Shown one piece after another: positions 22,338 to 34,744 of a stretch of 64,000 nucleotides of DNA. The notes beneath the pieces were generated by a model. It did not search any database and had not been told where the DNA came from. It saw only the letters and a list, made by a program, of their open reading frames with translations. How positions within the stretch are numbered: the first letter of the stretch is position 1; every line of letters starts with the position of its first letter. Origin of the DNA: Gnetum montanum (taxonomy: Eukaryota > Streptophyta > Gnetopsida > Gnetales > Gnetaceae); NCBI GenBank assembly GCA_015680685.1, contig MNCI01009404.1:442629-506628 (forward strand). Reading direction: 5' to 3'. A program made the position numbers and the translations under genes.

Positions 22338-23145
22338 CTAGTGTGGTATCTAGATCATTAAGCATTGATCATAGGTCACTGTCTTTCTACTTGGACTAGT
22401 GGTATCTTTATCATGTATGGCTTTAGTCCAAAGTGAGGCATATAATTATGATGTTATGTGGTTATGGCTAAGTTATATGAAAGCATAAAAATTAATTAAT
22501 TAATTAATATAACTAATGACAAGAAGATCAATCCTAGATCATCCTTAGGGTGATGATTGTCAATTCTCAGCTTACTGTACATGTGCTAAACTCACGTACT
22601 CACTATTGGGATTACCAAGTGTTATGCTATTGGGTGAAACAAGTAATAATACTACTAGAATTATCAAGTGAACCTGCATTTACACTCAAAACTAGTCACA
22701 CTCATTTTGCCAATTGATTCATATGCATGAAAATATAAATATTAACTAAGTATATAGAAAGTAAATTGCATTGAAAGTAGAGGATTGGAAAGTAAATTAA
22801 ACACTAATCCAAGTGGTGCAATTAAAGGAATCAATCTTGATTTTATTGTCATTCATGTAGAAGCATTTAGGTGCATCTTGCACTCAAATTAAAATTCTTT
22901 ACAATCAAGTCAATCCACATTGCAGAGACTCAAAGGGAGATTTAACTAAGTTATATGAAGATAAACTACAAGAGCTTTGTTGCACTACTAAAACTATTAT
23001 GGTCAATGCCAATGGCATACATGTATTTATAGATTTTAGGTAATAAGACATTGATGCATATGCATTAACACATCTAGCATGTATCGATAGACATGTGTTG
23101 AAGAGGCTGCATTAATGCAGCTGCTCAACATATGGTGCTTTATCA
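22338..23145 (-). repeat. 3' LTR of element B, first 83 bp missing
   Basis: 808 bp collinear with 30860-31673. It begins CTAGTGTGGTATCTAGATC directly at the end of element C and ends GCTTTATCA. A TATA box (complement of TATTTATAG, 23024-23032) is at the position seen in the other LTRs. The missing outer 83 bp were probably lost with part of element C. Confidence 0.85.
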
Positions 23146-23354
23146 TACCTTTATAATTAACCAAAAACTCATCCTTGAGTCACAAAATTAGGATGGATTT
23201 AATTACAGAATTGTGGTAGGTATGGAATTGACTAAAGATAACTCTAAGTGTTACATTTCCAAAGAGGATTATATAGTTTTATGAAAATAATGTTGGACTT
23301 ATTATTACAAAATTTGGAATGTGATTAGCCGAATGATGATAAGGTAAGATAAAG

Positions 23355-25804
23355 TCTTCATACTATGCTTGGAGGTGGAGGCTCCTATGGCACCGAGGAT
23401 GCTTTGTTACATCCCAGTCCTGTTGGCGATTGAGGCTATCCTACTACTACTTTGAAGAATTTGAAGGTATCTAGGAGTGTCTTGATTTTGTCCTCTTTGC
23501 TCCATGGGTCATAGATGATCTAGGCTACTTTGCATAGATGAGCTAGTGCTGGAATATTCCACGTGCATGATAACAAAAAAAAAAAAAAAAAAACAGTTCC
23601 TTCATGTTGATGAAATAGGTTGGAAATATTTATATTCAACATTGAACATTCTAATGAGGTTCTACAACCCCTAGTAGTTATTTATTTTTCTAACCAAGTT
23701 CTTAGCAATTGATATTTGATCAATGAATTTACTTTTTAGTACTTTAAGCTTCATGTTGGCTTCTTTCGACTTTTGTTTGGTCTCTTTGTAGAGCTTGAAC
23801 TTCACCTCATAGAGGAGGTAGGAGTTCCCTAAATTTGTTCTTGGCCTCCTTGCTATTAGCATTGCCAAGTTTAAATATTGAAGATTATCTAACTTCATAT
23901 ACTTAGTTATCTCCTTTATCTATCATACATCACCTCTTTGTTGGAGTTACTAGAGGACCTTGTTAACCTTCACCTTTGCCAACTTGATTTCTTTTTCATT
24001 AATTTCTTTAAGCATCATGACTTGGTCCCTGTAATGACTTTTGACTCATTTGAATCTAAAGGTCTTATTCTTCTAGGCAAAAATCTTAATTACAATCTTT
24101 TAGCAAAGGACACCAACCTCATCCATTGAGAGATTTGTGGTTTTTGTAGCCACCTCCTCAAATCTAGATTCACCTTGGCAAGATATTCTTACTATTGGTA
24201 AATATATTCAACCATTTGGTCCTTTTGCTAATTAGCATTTTGTAGGTGGTGATTGTCTTGGGTTAGCACAAGATTTTCTTTACGAACCTAATGGAGGAAT
24301 TCACCATTGTCTCCAATAGTGATGCATCATAGATCACCATCTCTTTTTCATTCTCAGCCCCTTGGATTCTTTGTTGAATCTACTCAAAAGCTTCATTTCT
24401 TATGACTCTGGCTAGAGAAATGTTTGGTTATGAAACTAAGAGCTTAATTTATGGTCAAACATTCTCAGCCCCTTGTATGACATGACCAGGACTCTAACTC
24501 ATTTATCTTCTTTCAAAATCATAGAGAAGGTTGCCACATTCCCAAAGATTTCAAGAAATGTTTATCTTGGCATAAACACATTGAATTCTATAGTATTGGA
24601 ATTGGAGTGAACAAGTGCTTGGTTTCTTTGTAAAGAGAACAGTAGGATCATCCCATCATTTGGCTAGTTGATGATCCTTGTGACTTTATTTAAATGGCTA
24701 ATCATTAGCCTATACACTAAAGGTTCATCACTAGTTATAGAGGCTTGTTGTTATTTCATCTGTTGTTAGCTAGTTTTCTTAGACATTTTGCAACTAGGAG
24801 CATCTTTGGTGCTTCAAGTGATGATGATGTTGGTAGTTCCTTTTCTTGAAGCTTGGTAGTGGCTTTATCCTTCATCATTTCCTATGATGATGCAATAGGA
24901 GCTCAGCAGAGCACATAATTGGAATATTGGCTATTTCTCCTCTTTTAGAAAGTTTTTTTATTAAGCATAGAAAGAGGAGTGTCTTCCTACGTTTCTTATT
25001 TTTCTTAAAATGCTTTTCTATTTCAAGGAAGATGAGCTAAGGTAGGTTGATTAGGATTTTTTTGCTTAGAGCCATACATGCCTTAGTAAAGAAGGTAATC
25101 ACCTTGCTTAGCCTTACTATTGGATTAAGGTGATAGGTTGCAATCCTAAAATAATCTTACTCTACCTTGGTTAGAACATCATACTCCTTACAGTTCACTC
25201 CATAGTACCGATGGATCCATTCTTTCTTTACTTCTTGGTTTTCTTGCATTGATATCTTTTTCAAATTTGCCCTAGTGTTTGGGATTTCAAGGACCTATGT
25301 AATCACCTCAATTGAGTAAGAGATTGTGATGCCTTTGATCTTCATGGTTGCACCTCCTTGTTAGTTGTTCTAGAAGTTATAGGTCTCTTCCATGTACCAT
25401 TCTCCATTGGTAGAGAGAATGGGTCATCGAGGGAACCCTTGTAGTTGTGCTCGAACCTCTTCTGGTGCTAGCTTTAGGAAGGGCCCAAAATTTAGCTCTT
25501 GAAGGATGGAGCTTTGAATCTATCTACTACAGAACTTCTTTAAGAAGCACTCTATAAGTATGACCTCTAGGATAGGTAATGGCCTTGGGGCATCGTCCTA
25601 CATGGACAGTCCTATTTTGACTATGAGAATTTTATGGATAGATTCCAACTTGGGCTCCTCACATAAAAGTTGGATAGCAGGGGTTCCCTTGGCAAGTTGT
25701 TCTTAGAACTGCTATGGTTTTTGTTGTTGTTACTTCCTTCCTCCTTGTGGTTGCTTTTCCCTTGGTTGGGATGGTTTTCCTACTTGTTGTCTTTTTGGCA
25801 TCAT
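23355..25804 (-). pseudogene. ORF3 of element B
   Basis: Starts MMPKRQQVGKPSQ at 25804. The middle part (about 25480-24970) has ISYSIEVIT, IHRYYGVNCKEYDVL, YFRIATYHLNPIVRLSKVI and ILINLP, resembling the plant transposon/gag-like domain known as Transposase_32, where a conserved L-x-P and a hydrophobic helix recur. The C-terminal third is coiled-coil (SYLLYEVKFKLYKETKQK near 23830). It ends in a Pro-rich tail near 23380. At least 15 stops interrupt about 815 codons. Copies in A and D show it is a constant part of this element family, in the position of an Athila extra ORF. Function unknown. Confidence 0.6.
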
Positions 25805-28300
25805 CTATAATTACAAACATAGCCCCAAATTAGTTACTTGGATATAATCTTATTTGATTTAAATATCTTTCATTATTTGATTAGGTTGAGTTTGTTGTTT
25901 AAAAGTTTGGTTTTTAGCATTAAGTTCTTACTTAGTCATCGTAGGCATATGATATTATGTTATTCATACCTTAGTGAAGGTTGATTATTGATATTAACTC
26001 TTATGATCATTAATTTGACACTATTTTAGTATCTTATCCATTGGATGTTAGAAACATTTCTAAAATATCTTTTGTAAAAACCTAGCATTTGATGTCTCAA
26101 TGACATAGAGCGTAACTTCGGTAGCTATAGGATCAAAAAATAAGTAAGAATGAATAAGTGGTTTGAAAGTTATGGCTTCTAGAAGTTGTCGGGTTATAAA
26201 GACTACAAAAAATCTCTTAGCATCTAAAGCGAAATGTGAAAAAATAAGCTAAGTATCATGTGTATATATATTATTTTTATACTACATCAGTGGGGATGTG
26301 TTGTTGATGCTATGTCTACATATTTAACTACATTAACTAGGATGCATTGATGCAACTATTCGCACATCTTTTCAACTTGATTTTTTGGGGAATTTCATAA
26401 GAGTTTATGGTCAAAAAAAGAGCCAAATGGTAGCCAAAAATTTGAAAGAACATGGTAACAACACTCATGAGGTTCTAGTTGAGGAATTTTGGTGATTTAA
26501 GCATGTGAAATGAGTTAATGAAAGAGGTTCCTTAAGCCAAATTAGCACAAAATTGAATGGTGCAAGGTATCGGGATTGTCAAAATTAAGCCTAGGCCTAT
26601 GGTTGTGGGGTTTAAATTGAAAGGGATCAAAAGTTATGCAAGTGGGATTTTTTTAAAATTAGGTTTATGCTTAATTAATACCCTTGCATATCTGCATCAC
26701 AAGGAGTCCATAGGCACCTTGGATGATGAATGTCCATGCATGTTAAATACCACACCCATGAGAAAGTTTGGTTGAAAATTACATAGTCTACACAATAAAA
26801 ATCACTAAAAGACCATGGTACTTGGAAGTGAAGTGAGAATGTAGAAGGTGTAGAGAGAGAGAGAGAGAGAGAGAGAATTTGGATCATAACCATAGGAGAT
26901 CTTATTCTAAAAAGTATGATTAAGATGATCCTGAAACTAGTTTGTTTTGAGTTTGAACCAAGTCCATATCATTTCAATGGCCTCACATTGCTTCATGCCT
27001 TCTATTCTACCATCAAGAGTCAACAACAATCATATGAAATGATCATCACACCACTAAAAAGAATAAAGGAGAAGAAGGAAGTAGTTAGGAAGAAATTTGT
27101 GCCTTAGTTAGAGAGGTGCCTTTAGGTATGGGTAACATGTCATTCTAGCCTCATAACCAATACTTGTAGCTCAAGAGATCTTCAAAGAGTATGCTTCAAA
27201 TTTTCATTTTTTTGTTTGTTTTTTTTTAAAGAACTACACCATATATAAACATTATTCCTATTATGGTTGATAGTGGGAGTGATGATATAGTCCATGAGGA
27301 GTCATAAAATTTGAAATGAAAGTTAAGAAAAGAACTTATCAAAATTCCTCTTGAAGCCACATGCTTTTTTCATTCCCACTTGGTCCTTGCCTAGTTCATT
27401 GGGTAACAAGATCACATGTTATTTTTAGTTTATGAGAGAAGCAGCATTGTGTTGTTATGATATAGATCTTTATGTATGATGGATGGAATGTGTGGATTTT
27501 TTGAATCTTACTACTTGATACCAATGGAAAAATTGATAACTTGTTAGTAGAGAGCATAATTCAAAAACAAACATGGTGCATGCAAATGATTTCAATCTTA
27601 ACAATCATATTTAGTAATTATCAAAATTTTCAACAACAATGGAATAAAATTGGATTATTTTATGAAAGATGATAAAGCTTACAAGAAAAAAGAGACAAAA
27701 TTGTAAAACAAAGTTAAAGTAAAAATATAAGAAGCAAGGTTAAAATTTAAAGAAAATGGAAAACATATCAGTAGTGTTGTAAAACAAAAAGTGAAATGTA
27801 CTTATTAGTTCTTAATTCAAGATGAGGCATCTCCTTCATAACTAAACTTATGGATGAGCATTCAAAAAATGGACCACATATTTCTTTGGTTATACATCAT
27901 AAATTTTCCATTTATCATCTTTAATGATTTGAGTTTTTGTTGGTTAGCATATTTAACATTGATGATAATCAGGTTTCAATCATTTGGAGCGATATATTTA
28001 GCTGAATTGGAAGGTGTTTTCTTTTTATATGGTCTAGATATGTTTTCTTTTCAATTTTTCATTTTAGTTCTTGGGTCTCCTTATTTAATGATTTCTTTTG
28101 ATGTGTAGTTAGAATGTAAGATGTCCTTTGTTATGTTCTCTATTTTGTTTATTTTCTTAGGAAAAGAAATGATAATTGTTTTGGATGTTTTCATGCATCT
28201 TTTGGATGGTTTGATATTCTCATTATCTAGCCCTTGGGTGTCTTTTTATTTGGTTTCTATTGTATAAACACGCTTTTGCACACACACTTGCTCCTCATGT
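25805..28300. other. Unresolved middle part of element B
   Basis: Pol would be expected here but no RT, RNase H or integrase motif was recognised on either strand. A possible LTR end lies near 26390 (motifs like CATTGATGCAAC). The minus strand near 27880-28080 still reads like the gag-protease linker of this element type (TYLDHIKRK, IQLNISLQMIETWLSSM). Foreign insertions probably replaced pol. Confidence 0.35.
26852..26876. repeat. (AG)n microsatellite
   Basis: A 25-bp run of alternating A and G. It makes a Ser-Leu-repeat frame on the minus strand that is not a gene. Confidence 0.95.
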
Positions 28301-28390
28301 TTGTTATGAATTGTTAGAGTGATCATGTTAATACTATGAACTTTTAGCCATAACTAAAATCTTTATTATGATTATTAATGCATGGAATTT

Positions 28391-30400
28391 CTATCTCTCC
28401 ATAGTGATATCTTTATCTTTTATGTTTTGTGTTGAAGTAATAATGACTGTTGGCTTTTGCGCAAGATTAGAAGACATTATTTTTGTGAGGAAAGATGTTT
28501 CACCATATTGTCCTATCACTGGTTTTTCTAAGCTAGTGGGCCTACTAATTTTATTAATATGTGTGGAAATCATCCTATAGAAAGGATGTTTTTGAGGCTT
28601 ATGAATAGGGCTACTAGCACTATTATCCTTTTGTATATTCATAGCACATGTGACATTCTTCTATTGAGGTTGTGGTACCAATGCTTCTTGCCTTGTTGGT
28701 TGTGGCATATATTGGAGGGGAGTATGAGAGTATTGAGGATGTGATGGATGATGGAAGGCATGGGATGGTGATCCCACAAGAGATATTATGAGTTGATGAT
28801 ATTTAAAAAGATAGTAGTCATACATTGAGGTATGTGTAGTAGAACCCTTGGGAAAAATAGGTTGTTAAACATAGTATCCATAAAGGTTTGATTAACAATA
28901 GGGATATTATTGGTTTGCTGATGACATCCCTCATGACTATGGGTTTTGCCATTATTATTGATAGTTATATTGAGGTTGATAAGGAATCCCACTTGGATAG
29001 TGCTATTGATTGTAGGATCATCTATAATTGCCTTATGGGTAAGGTAATCTCCTAGGAATTTATTTTTCCATGAACTTGGGATTCAAAGAAAAAGCTCTAT
29101 ACTCTTGTAGTTGTAACATAACTAGATAGTAGCCATTTGGATTTTTGTATTAGTAGATTGCACATCCATCCATCCTCCTCTAAATTTGAAACTGCAAACT
29201 TTTCTACGACTGCTATTTTCCTTTTTTGATGATAGGTGTCCTTACCCATTTTCTTGTTCTTTTTCCTATTCTTGTTTTGAGCACTTGATGCTATTTACTT
29301 TACCTCCTCCTCTATGATTTTCAAGTTGGTTGTAACTTTTTCATCCATTAACTCTTATATCTTATCTATCCTTACTTCAATCTTAGTGAAATCAACTCAT
29401 CAAGAGCAACCTCTTTTTCCTTATCATAAATATGGACCTCCTTTTTGTGAAGAGCTAGGTTCCAATTATATTCTTTTACACTCTCCCTTTTACAAAATTA
29501 TCCTTCTTTTGCCATCTATTTAATTAGCTTTTGTATCCAATGGGCTCTTATAAATTTTCTTAGGCATAGATCCTAAGGATCTTCCTTATTTTGTTATGAA
29601 GCCCATCTATGATGTGATGAAGTTGTTCATTTTGAGAAAATCCATGGCCTAGGTATCTATGTAGTAGAGAATAATACATGTCCAAGGTTGCATCAAGGGA
29701 TTCATGATTCTTTTACTTTCATACATAGATTTATTTTCTTAGATTAGACACTCTTGAATAATTTTGGTATTTCTCATTGAAGAGCTTAAGCATTATGGAC
29801 CATTTGTGGATTGAATCTGGTTCTCATTGAAGAGCTTAAGCATTATGGACCATCTGTGGATTGAATCTGGTTCTAATAATCTATACTAACTTTTAATTTA
29901 TTCTATTAGTATCCTAGGGAAGAGCTTAAGCTTTTGCCACTTACTTTCAATATTTTGCAAGGTGCAGGCATCATGGAAGGCTCGTAAATGATGTTGCGGA
30001 TTAGAATTGTAGCCTACCTCAAATTTAGAAATGTTATTCATATCAAGCTATTTGATGCATCTTTCACTTTAAATGTCAATGGTGTATTATAACTGTATCC
30101 ATAATTTGTATCATGCTTCTAGTAGCCAACCAGGGTTCATCATCATTAGACTTATTATGTTCATAATCTCTATTTCTATTTGTCTGATTGCGATAATCTC
30201 ATCTATGCTCCATTTGGTATATTGTGTCTTGTCATTAATCCCTTTTTCTATATCTATCTTAACCTCTTAGTGGAGCTCTATCTTCATACCTACATTCATT
30301 TTCATCAAGACTAGATGATGAAGATGAAGAGAAAGATGGTAAACTAGGAGAATCACCATGGCTCCTATATTTCCCTCTATGTTTCCTTGATTCATTTCTT
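28391..30400 (-). pseudogene. gag of element B
   Basis: The minus strand reads an Athila/Tat-type capsid region: LKLFNEKYQNYSRVSNLRK (about 29800), HESLDATLDMYYSLLHRY, then GHGFSQNEQLHHIIDGL (about 29600). This fits the L-x-x-x-F-x-x-x-x-x-R...Q...E-x-x-x-x-x-x-x-x-x-x-x-C-P-x-H-G pattern of Retrotrans_gag in that branch. Multiple stops and a 50-bp duplication (29771-29870) break it. It lies first after the 5' LTR, as gag should. Confidence 0.65.
29771..29870. repeat. 50-bp tandem duplication in gag B
   Basis: TTCTCATTGAAGAGCTTAAG starts at 29771 and again at 29821; the copies differ at one base (CATTTG/CATCTG). Fifty bases shift the gag frame. The near identity means it arose long after the element died, or is an assembly effect. 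Confidence 0.85.
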
Positions 30401-30754
30401 TTAGGTTTGGAGAAGGTCCTAGGCCTTAATATCCTTCTTGTTCTAAGACTTGGTTCATTTCCTCTATAAATGTCTACAATAGGTGAACATAGTTTTTAAA
30501 TATAGCAAGGGTTAGAATAAGCATGTGATACCCCTACTTATAGTAGTTCACTCCAATTTTCTTCAATATAAGTCCTATCATCTCTCCTACTAGTTTTTTC
30601 ATTGTGTGATGGACTATAGGCCCTATGTGAAAGACACATATTTGCATTTAATAATGTGTGCATGTAACTTAAGTATTAATATTTTCTAAAAGATAAATCA
30701 TTAGTGCTTTTACAATGATCATTTATAATAGAACTAATTTAGATCAGTAGCATA

Positions 30755-30776
30755 CATTCCTAGGAAATGACACCAA
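30755..30776 (-). promoter_or_regulatory. Primer binding site of element B (tRNA-Asp type)
   Basis: Directly inside the 5' LTR the minus strand reads TTGGTGTCATTTCCTAGGA. Compared with the tRNA-Asp site used by Athila and some Tat elements (TGGCGCCGTTGCC then GGGGA), most differences are C>T or G>A. It therefore looks like a methylation-decayed Asp-type primer site. Confidence 0.65.
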
Positions 30777-31673
30777 TGATGAGCAACAAATTTCCCCTAT
30801 GCCCAACCTTATGAATCACAAACATGTATGCATGATCTAGTTGAATTCTATGCATAGGACTAGTATGCTATCTAGATCGTTAAGCGTTGAACATAATTCA
30901 CTATCTTCCCACTTGGGGCAGTGATAGCTTTATCATGTATGATTTTAGTCCAAAGTCAGGCATATAATTATGATGTTGTTTGGTCATGGCTAAGCTCTAT
31001 GAAAACATGAAAATTATTTAATTAATTAATCTAAATAATAATAAAAAGATAAATCCTAGACTATCCTTAGGGCAATGAGTATCTATTCCTAGCTTGTAGT
31101 ACTCATCCTAAAGTCATGTACTCACTACTGGGGTTACCAAGTATTATGCTACTAGGTGAACCAAGCAATAACTCTACTAGGATTACCAAGCAAAACATTT
31201 TTATGCTTGAAACTGGTTGTGCTCATTCTGCTAATTGATTAATGTGCACGAAAATCTAAATATTAACTAAGTGCATAAAAAGTAAATTGCATTGAAAATA
31301 AAGTGCTGGAAAGTAAATTAAATGCTAATCCAAGTGCTATAATGAAAGAAATCAATCTTGATTTTATTGGCATTCATGTAGAAGCATCCAAGTGCATCTT
31401 GCACTTGAATCAAATTCTATATAATTAATTCAATCCATGTTGCAAACACTTGAAGGGAAATTGAACCAAGTTCTATGGGGAAAAACTTCAAGAGCTTTGG
31501 TACACTATTGAAACTATCATGCCCAATGCCAATGGCATGCATGTATTTATAGATTTGATGATCATCAACACATATGTGCTACTGCATCTAACATCTATCA
31601 ATGGACATGCATTGACAAGGTTGCATCGATGGGGATGTATCAATGTAGTTGTTCACTATATGATTTTTTATTA
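30777..31673 (-). repeat. 5' LTR of element B
   Basis: 897 bp from TGATGAGCAAC to TTTTTTATTA (decayed TCATCA end). It pairs with 22338-23145. A TATA box (complement of TATTTATAG) is at 31544-31552; the stretch between it and the LTR start (31560-31660) has several CATTGA/GATGGGG-type short repeats. Confidence 0.85.
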
Positions 31674-32820
31674 GGTAGGGTTCAAATTAGAAGCAACAAG
31701 ATCCCAAAAGTAGTGCCTAGCCATATGATTTGGATTCTGGAAGAAGGCTTCTAGTGATTAAGTCTATGCAATAACATAAATATCCATTGCAATTTCAAGA
31801 TTTTGAGATGGGATCTAGATGGAAAAACTCTTAAATAATTGAAGTTTTAAAAGTTCAATATGAAAGAAAAGTAATGAAGGTTGTGATGTATGAGAAAATG
31901 ATGAAAAAAATAAAGAGTTACCACTGTGTGAAGGAGATGTATCAAAAAATCACTACATTGAAAGCCAAATTCACTACTTTCAAAGCTAGAATCAAAGTAA
32001 CTTAAAATGATGATTTGCAAAAAGAAATCATTCAAGATAAAAATTACATGAAAGCTAAAATCATTACATTATGAACTATTTTTAAAGTGGATCTAACAAA
32101 GATGTAGCTTGAGAAGATTGATGAAGAAGCTTACATGAATTTGCTAATATAAGAACTTACCGATAAAGAAAAAGAAAGGAGATAAAAATCATTCAACTTC
32201 TATTTTATTTAGATAAAAGAATAGGAAAAAGAAAACCTATTTCAAGAAGTAACAATAGTGATAAAAGACATAATGCATCTTAAACCATGTAAAAGAAAGG
32301 ATACATTATTATCAAATTTCATGATACAAATATTAGATCCAAAGTTTGGAAACATTATAGTTACTTAAAGTGTTATAAAATTTGGATTAATAAAGTCTCA
32401 TCAAAAGGAAACTTGCATAAAGATTTATAGAATGGAAAAAAGTAAAAGAAATGAGAACATAAGGTTTTCGAACATTTTTAGATGCAAGAGGTCATGCAAT
32501 AATTACCAAAACTAATATTTATTATGGATTTTAAAGCATTGATGAATCAATAGAGGATAACCTGAAGATGTTAATATAATATTTCTTTTCTTAATAAAAT
32601 TGACATCAGAAACTAAAAACTCTTTATAAAGTTTTATTCCAAATATTTCTATTTTATCTTTTTCTCATAAAAGAAATGTAGACCATGAAAGACCTTTTGG
32701 AGGTTTGGTTATTTTGATTCAAAATTCTGTTCATAAGTAAGTCTAAACAAAAAAGGTAGATGAATATAGTTGATATGTTTGACTAAAAATATTATAATAA
32801 AAATCTTTTTTATTCTTAGT
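31674..32820. other. Unassigned stretch with a decayed coiled-coil frame
   Basis: On the plus strand 31852-32200 reads a Lys/Glu-rich frame (KVMKVVMYEKMMKKIKSY, TTLKAKFTTFKARIKVT, LEKIDEEAYMNLLI) interrupted by four stops, all where Gln or Arg would fit. Further right (to about 32750) are short pieces without a clear family. It is not homologous to the flanking LTR elements. Its origin is unknown. Confidence 0.4.
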
Positions 32821-33121
32821 TGATGAGTGGCAACTATTTCCTACGTCCAACTATACAAATCACGAGCGTTTACTAGTGATCCAATCAAATGTCATAGACT
32901 TAGTTATCCAAGTAAATGATATTCTTAAATAGTGAATTGTGTAGTTGCAAGGTCATTATCTTTCTAACTCACATTTGTGTTTTATTAGTACATATGGTTA
33001 AGTGTGTTTAAGGCATATGATGTATATTTTTGTAATTATTTTTAATGTATTTTTATCTTAACGACTAGATGATTGAATAAAATTTTAACAATTAATTATC
33101 TTAACTAATTAGCTAATCTCA

Positions 33122-33904
33122 TGATGAACCACGATATCGCATCCACGATATCGGATCAACCATGCGATGTCGAATACCCGATATCGTGGCCTGTCTCCTT
33201 GCCTATAAATAAGAGGCGACACCCTTGGTTTCCACATTAGACAGTTAGTCCCTTAGCTGAACTCTTGCCATTTTTTCCCTCTAGAGTTAGAATTATTTCT
33301 ATGTGCCCGTAGTAGGAGTCATAGAGTGAACGGATCTTTATTCGAGGATTGTGTACCTAAGCACACTTTGTGTACGACAATAAAGACGAACTTTATGATA
33401 AACCTTGCAACATATAGAATAGATTAATTAGAGTTAATTATTATTTAATGCTTTCCTAGTTGATTAATGATTTCTCTCACCCTACAACTCTCTTAGTTAA
33501 ATACACTCAGTACGACTGCTTCGAGCATGCATGTAACGCTTGGTAACCTAGTGACGATTAGCATTTGGTAATCTCAGTAGCGTTGCATTGGTTCAGGATG
33601 TGTACGACAAGTGGGAATGAATACTAGTGTTAGGAGTAATTAGAACTTAGTTAATGAGTAGTTAAATTAGATTAGCCCTCCTTATTAGCATAGGATATAA
33701 AAAACATAAAAACTATAAAAATCATATGCCTTAAGCTTACTTAACCATACAACTGTGACATACAAGTTTCGAAAGACAACGATTAACCAACCCGTTATTG
33801 TTCCACAAAGGTGCATAGGTACTTAGTCCTTGGAATTTGACTGGATCATGCATGAAACACTCATATTAGTATGGTTGAGCGTAGGGGTACCTTGTCGCTC
33901 ATCA
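33122..33904 (+). mobile_element. Solo LTR K nested in LTR D
   Basis: 783 bp in plus orientation from TGATGAACCACG to CGCTCATCA. It is flanked by TCTCA (33117-33121) and TCTCG (33905-33909), a 5-bp target duplication differing only at a decayed CpG. Its GATATC-rich start, TATAAATAAGAGG and GGATCTTTATTCGAG blocks match LTR E, so both belong to one family. Removing it restores a continuous LTR D. Confidence 0.85.
33130..33216 (+). promoter_or_regulatory. LTR K promoter: GATATC array and TATA box
   Basis: Three GATATC sites and one GATGTC variant (33130-33188) precede TATAAATAAGAGG at 33204-33216. The arrangement equals that of LTR E at 11525-11651 in the other orientation. Confidence 0.6.
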
Positions 33905-34744
33905 TCTCGTAACTAACTATCCTAATGTGGAGTAACCATTTCCACTTGTTGTACACATTTTGAACTAGTGTTAACACTACTAGGTTACCAAGTGGCTATT
34001 ACTAGGTGTACTAAATATTTGCTATTGGAATTATCAAGTGTTAACATGTTATGCTCGAAGTGGTTGTACTCATATGTTTATGATTAATAACATTAATAAC
34101 ATTAATTACTTAATTATAGATAGTAATAGAAAATGCAAGTAAAGTAAAGTGTAGAAAAGTAAAGTTAAGCTAGTTCAAGTGTTGCAATGGATATAGGAAA
34201 TCTCAATTTTATTACCATCATGCCTATGGATTTAGATACATAGGCATTTGAATAAAACTTCTTACAATCTCTTAGATCAACAATGCAGACACTTAGATAG
34301 AAAATATTTTAGCTCTAGTAGAAGAAAATTGCAAGAGTTTAGCTAAGGCTATTACTAAAAAGTACCATAAATGGAAGGGATGTACATTTGGATAGGTAGT
34401 GTGTACATCAATGTCAACGTATCTACATCAACATATCCTACCATGCATTGACGGGGATACGTCAACAGGGCCATGTCGATGGGGATGTATCAACATAGCC
34501 TATGTTATTGATGTCTCATCATATCCCAACAAGTGAGTAAAAACCTATCCTCAAGTAAATAAAATTAGGATTGAGGTTCTAACAAAATTATGAGGTATGA
34601 AATTTATTAACTAAAAGAAAAAAAGATTGATTGTTAACTATCTCTCATTTCTAGATTGTACATTGTTACAAAAATGAGTATCCATTATAACAAAATTGGA
34701 TACATTACAAAAAATTCAACAAGTGCCTGTAGGATAGTTGAAGA

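Larger units (their letters stand above)
22338..31673 (-). mobile_element. Athila/Tat-like Ty3/gypsy element B
   Basis: Two LTRs in the same orientation (30777-31673 and 22338-23145) flank 7.6 kb. Read on the minus strand: 5' LTR, an Asp-type primer site, gag (about 30400-28391), a disturbed middle part without recognisable pol, ORF3 (25804-23355) and 3' LTR. The primer site and gag type point to the Athila/Tat branch. Pol is missing or unrecognisable. The LTRs share the TTTAGTCCAAAGT, GCATATAATTATGATGTT, AAGTAAATTGCATTGAAA and AATCTTGATTTTATTG blocks. Confidence 0.75.
32821..34521 (-). mobile_element. LTR D (3' LTR of element D), split by solo LTR K
   Basis: Begins TGATGAGTGGCAAC at 32821 and ends GTCTCATCA at 34521, minus orientation, with LTR K inserted at 33122-33904. 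Without K it is about 913 bp, close to LTR A and LTR B. Inside its right end, 34410-34505 has several GTTGACGGGG/GTCAAC motifs as in LTR A. It is followed by the ORF3 of element D. Confidence 0.75.

Noticed and set aside
17114-22342. TTAGT / CTAGT as a target duplication around element C
   Set aside because: The left end is a truncated LTR, not a true element end, and CTAGT belongs to LTR B sequence. The near match is coincidental.
26675-26893. Minus-strand frame with a Ser-Leu repeat
   Set aside because: It is produced by the (AG)n microsatellite.
27495-27520. CTTGATACCAATGG (complement CCATTGGTATCAAG), like a Met-type primer site
   Set aside because: Only about nine bases fit, and no LTR pair or purine tract could be found around it.
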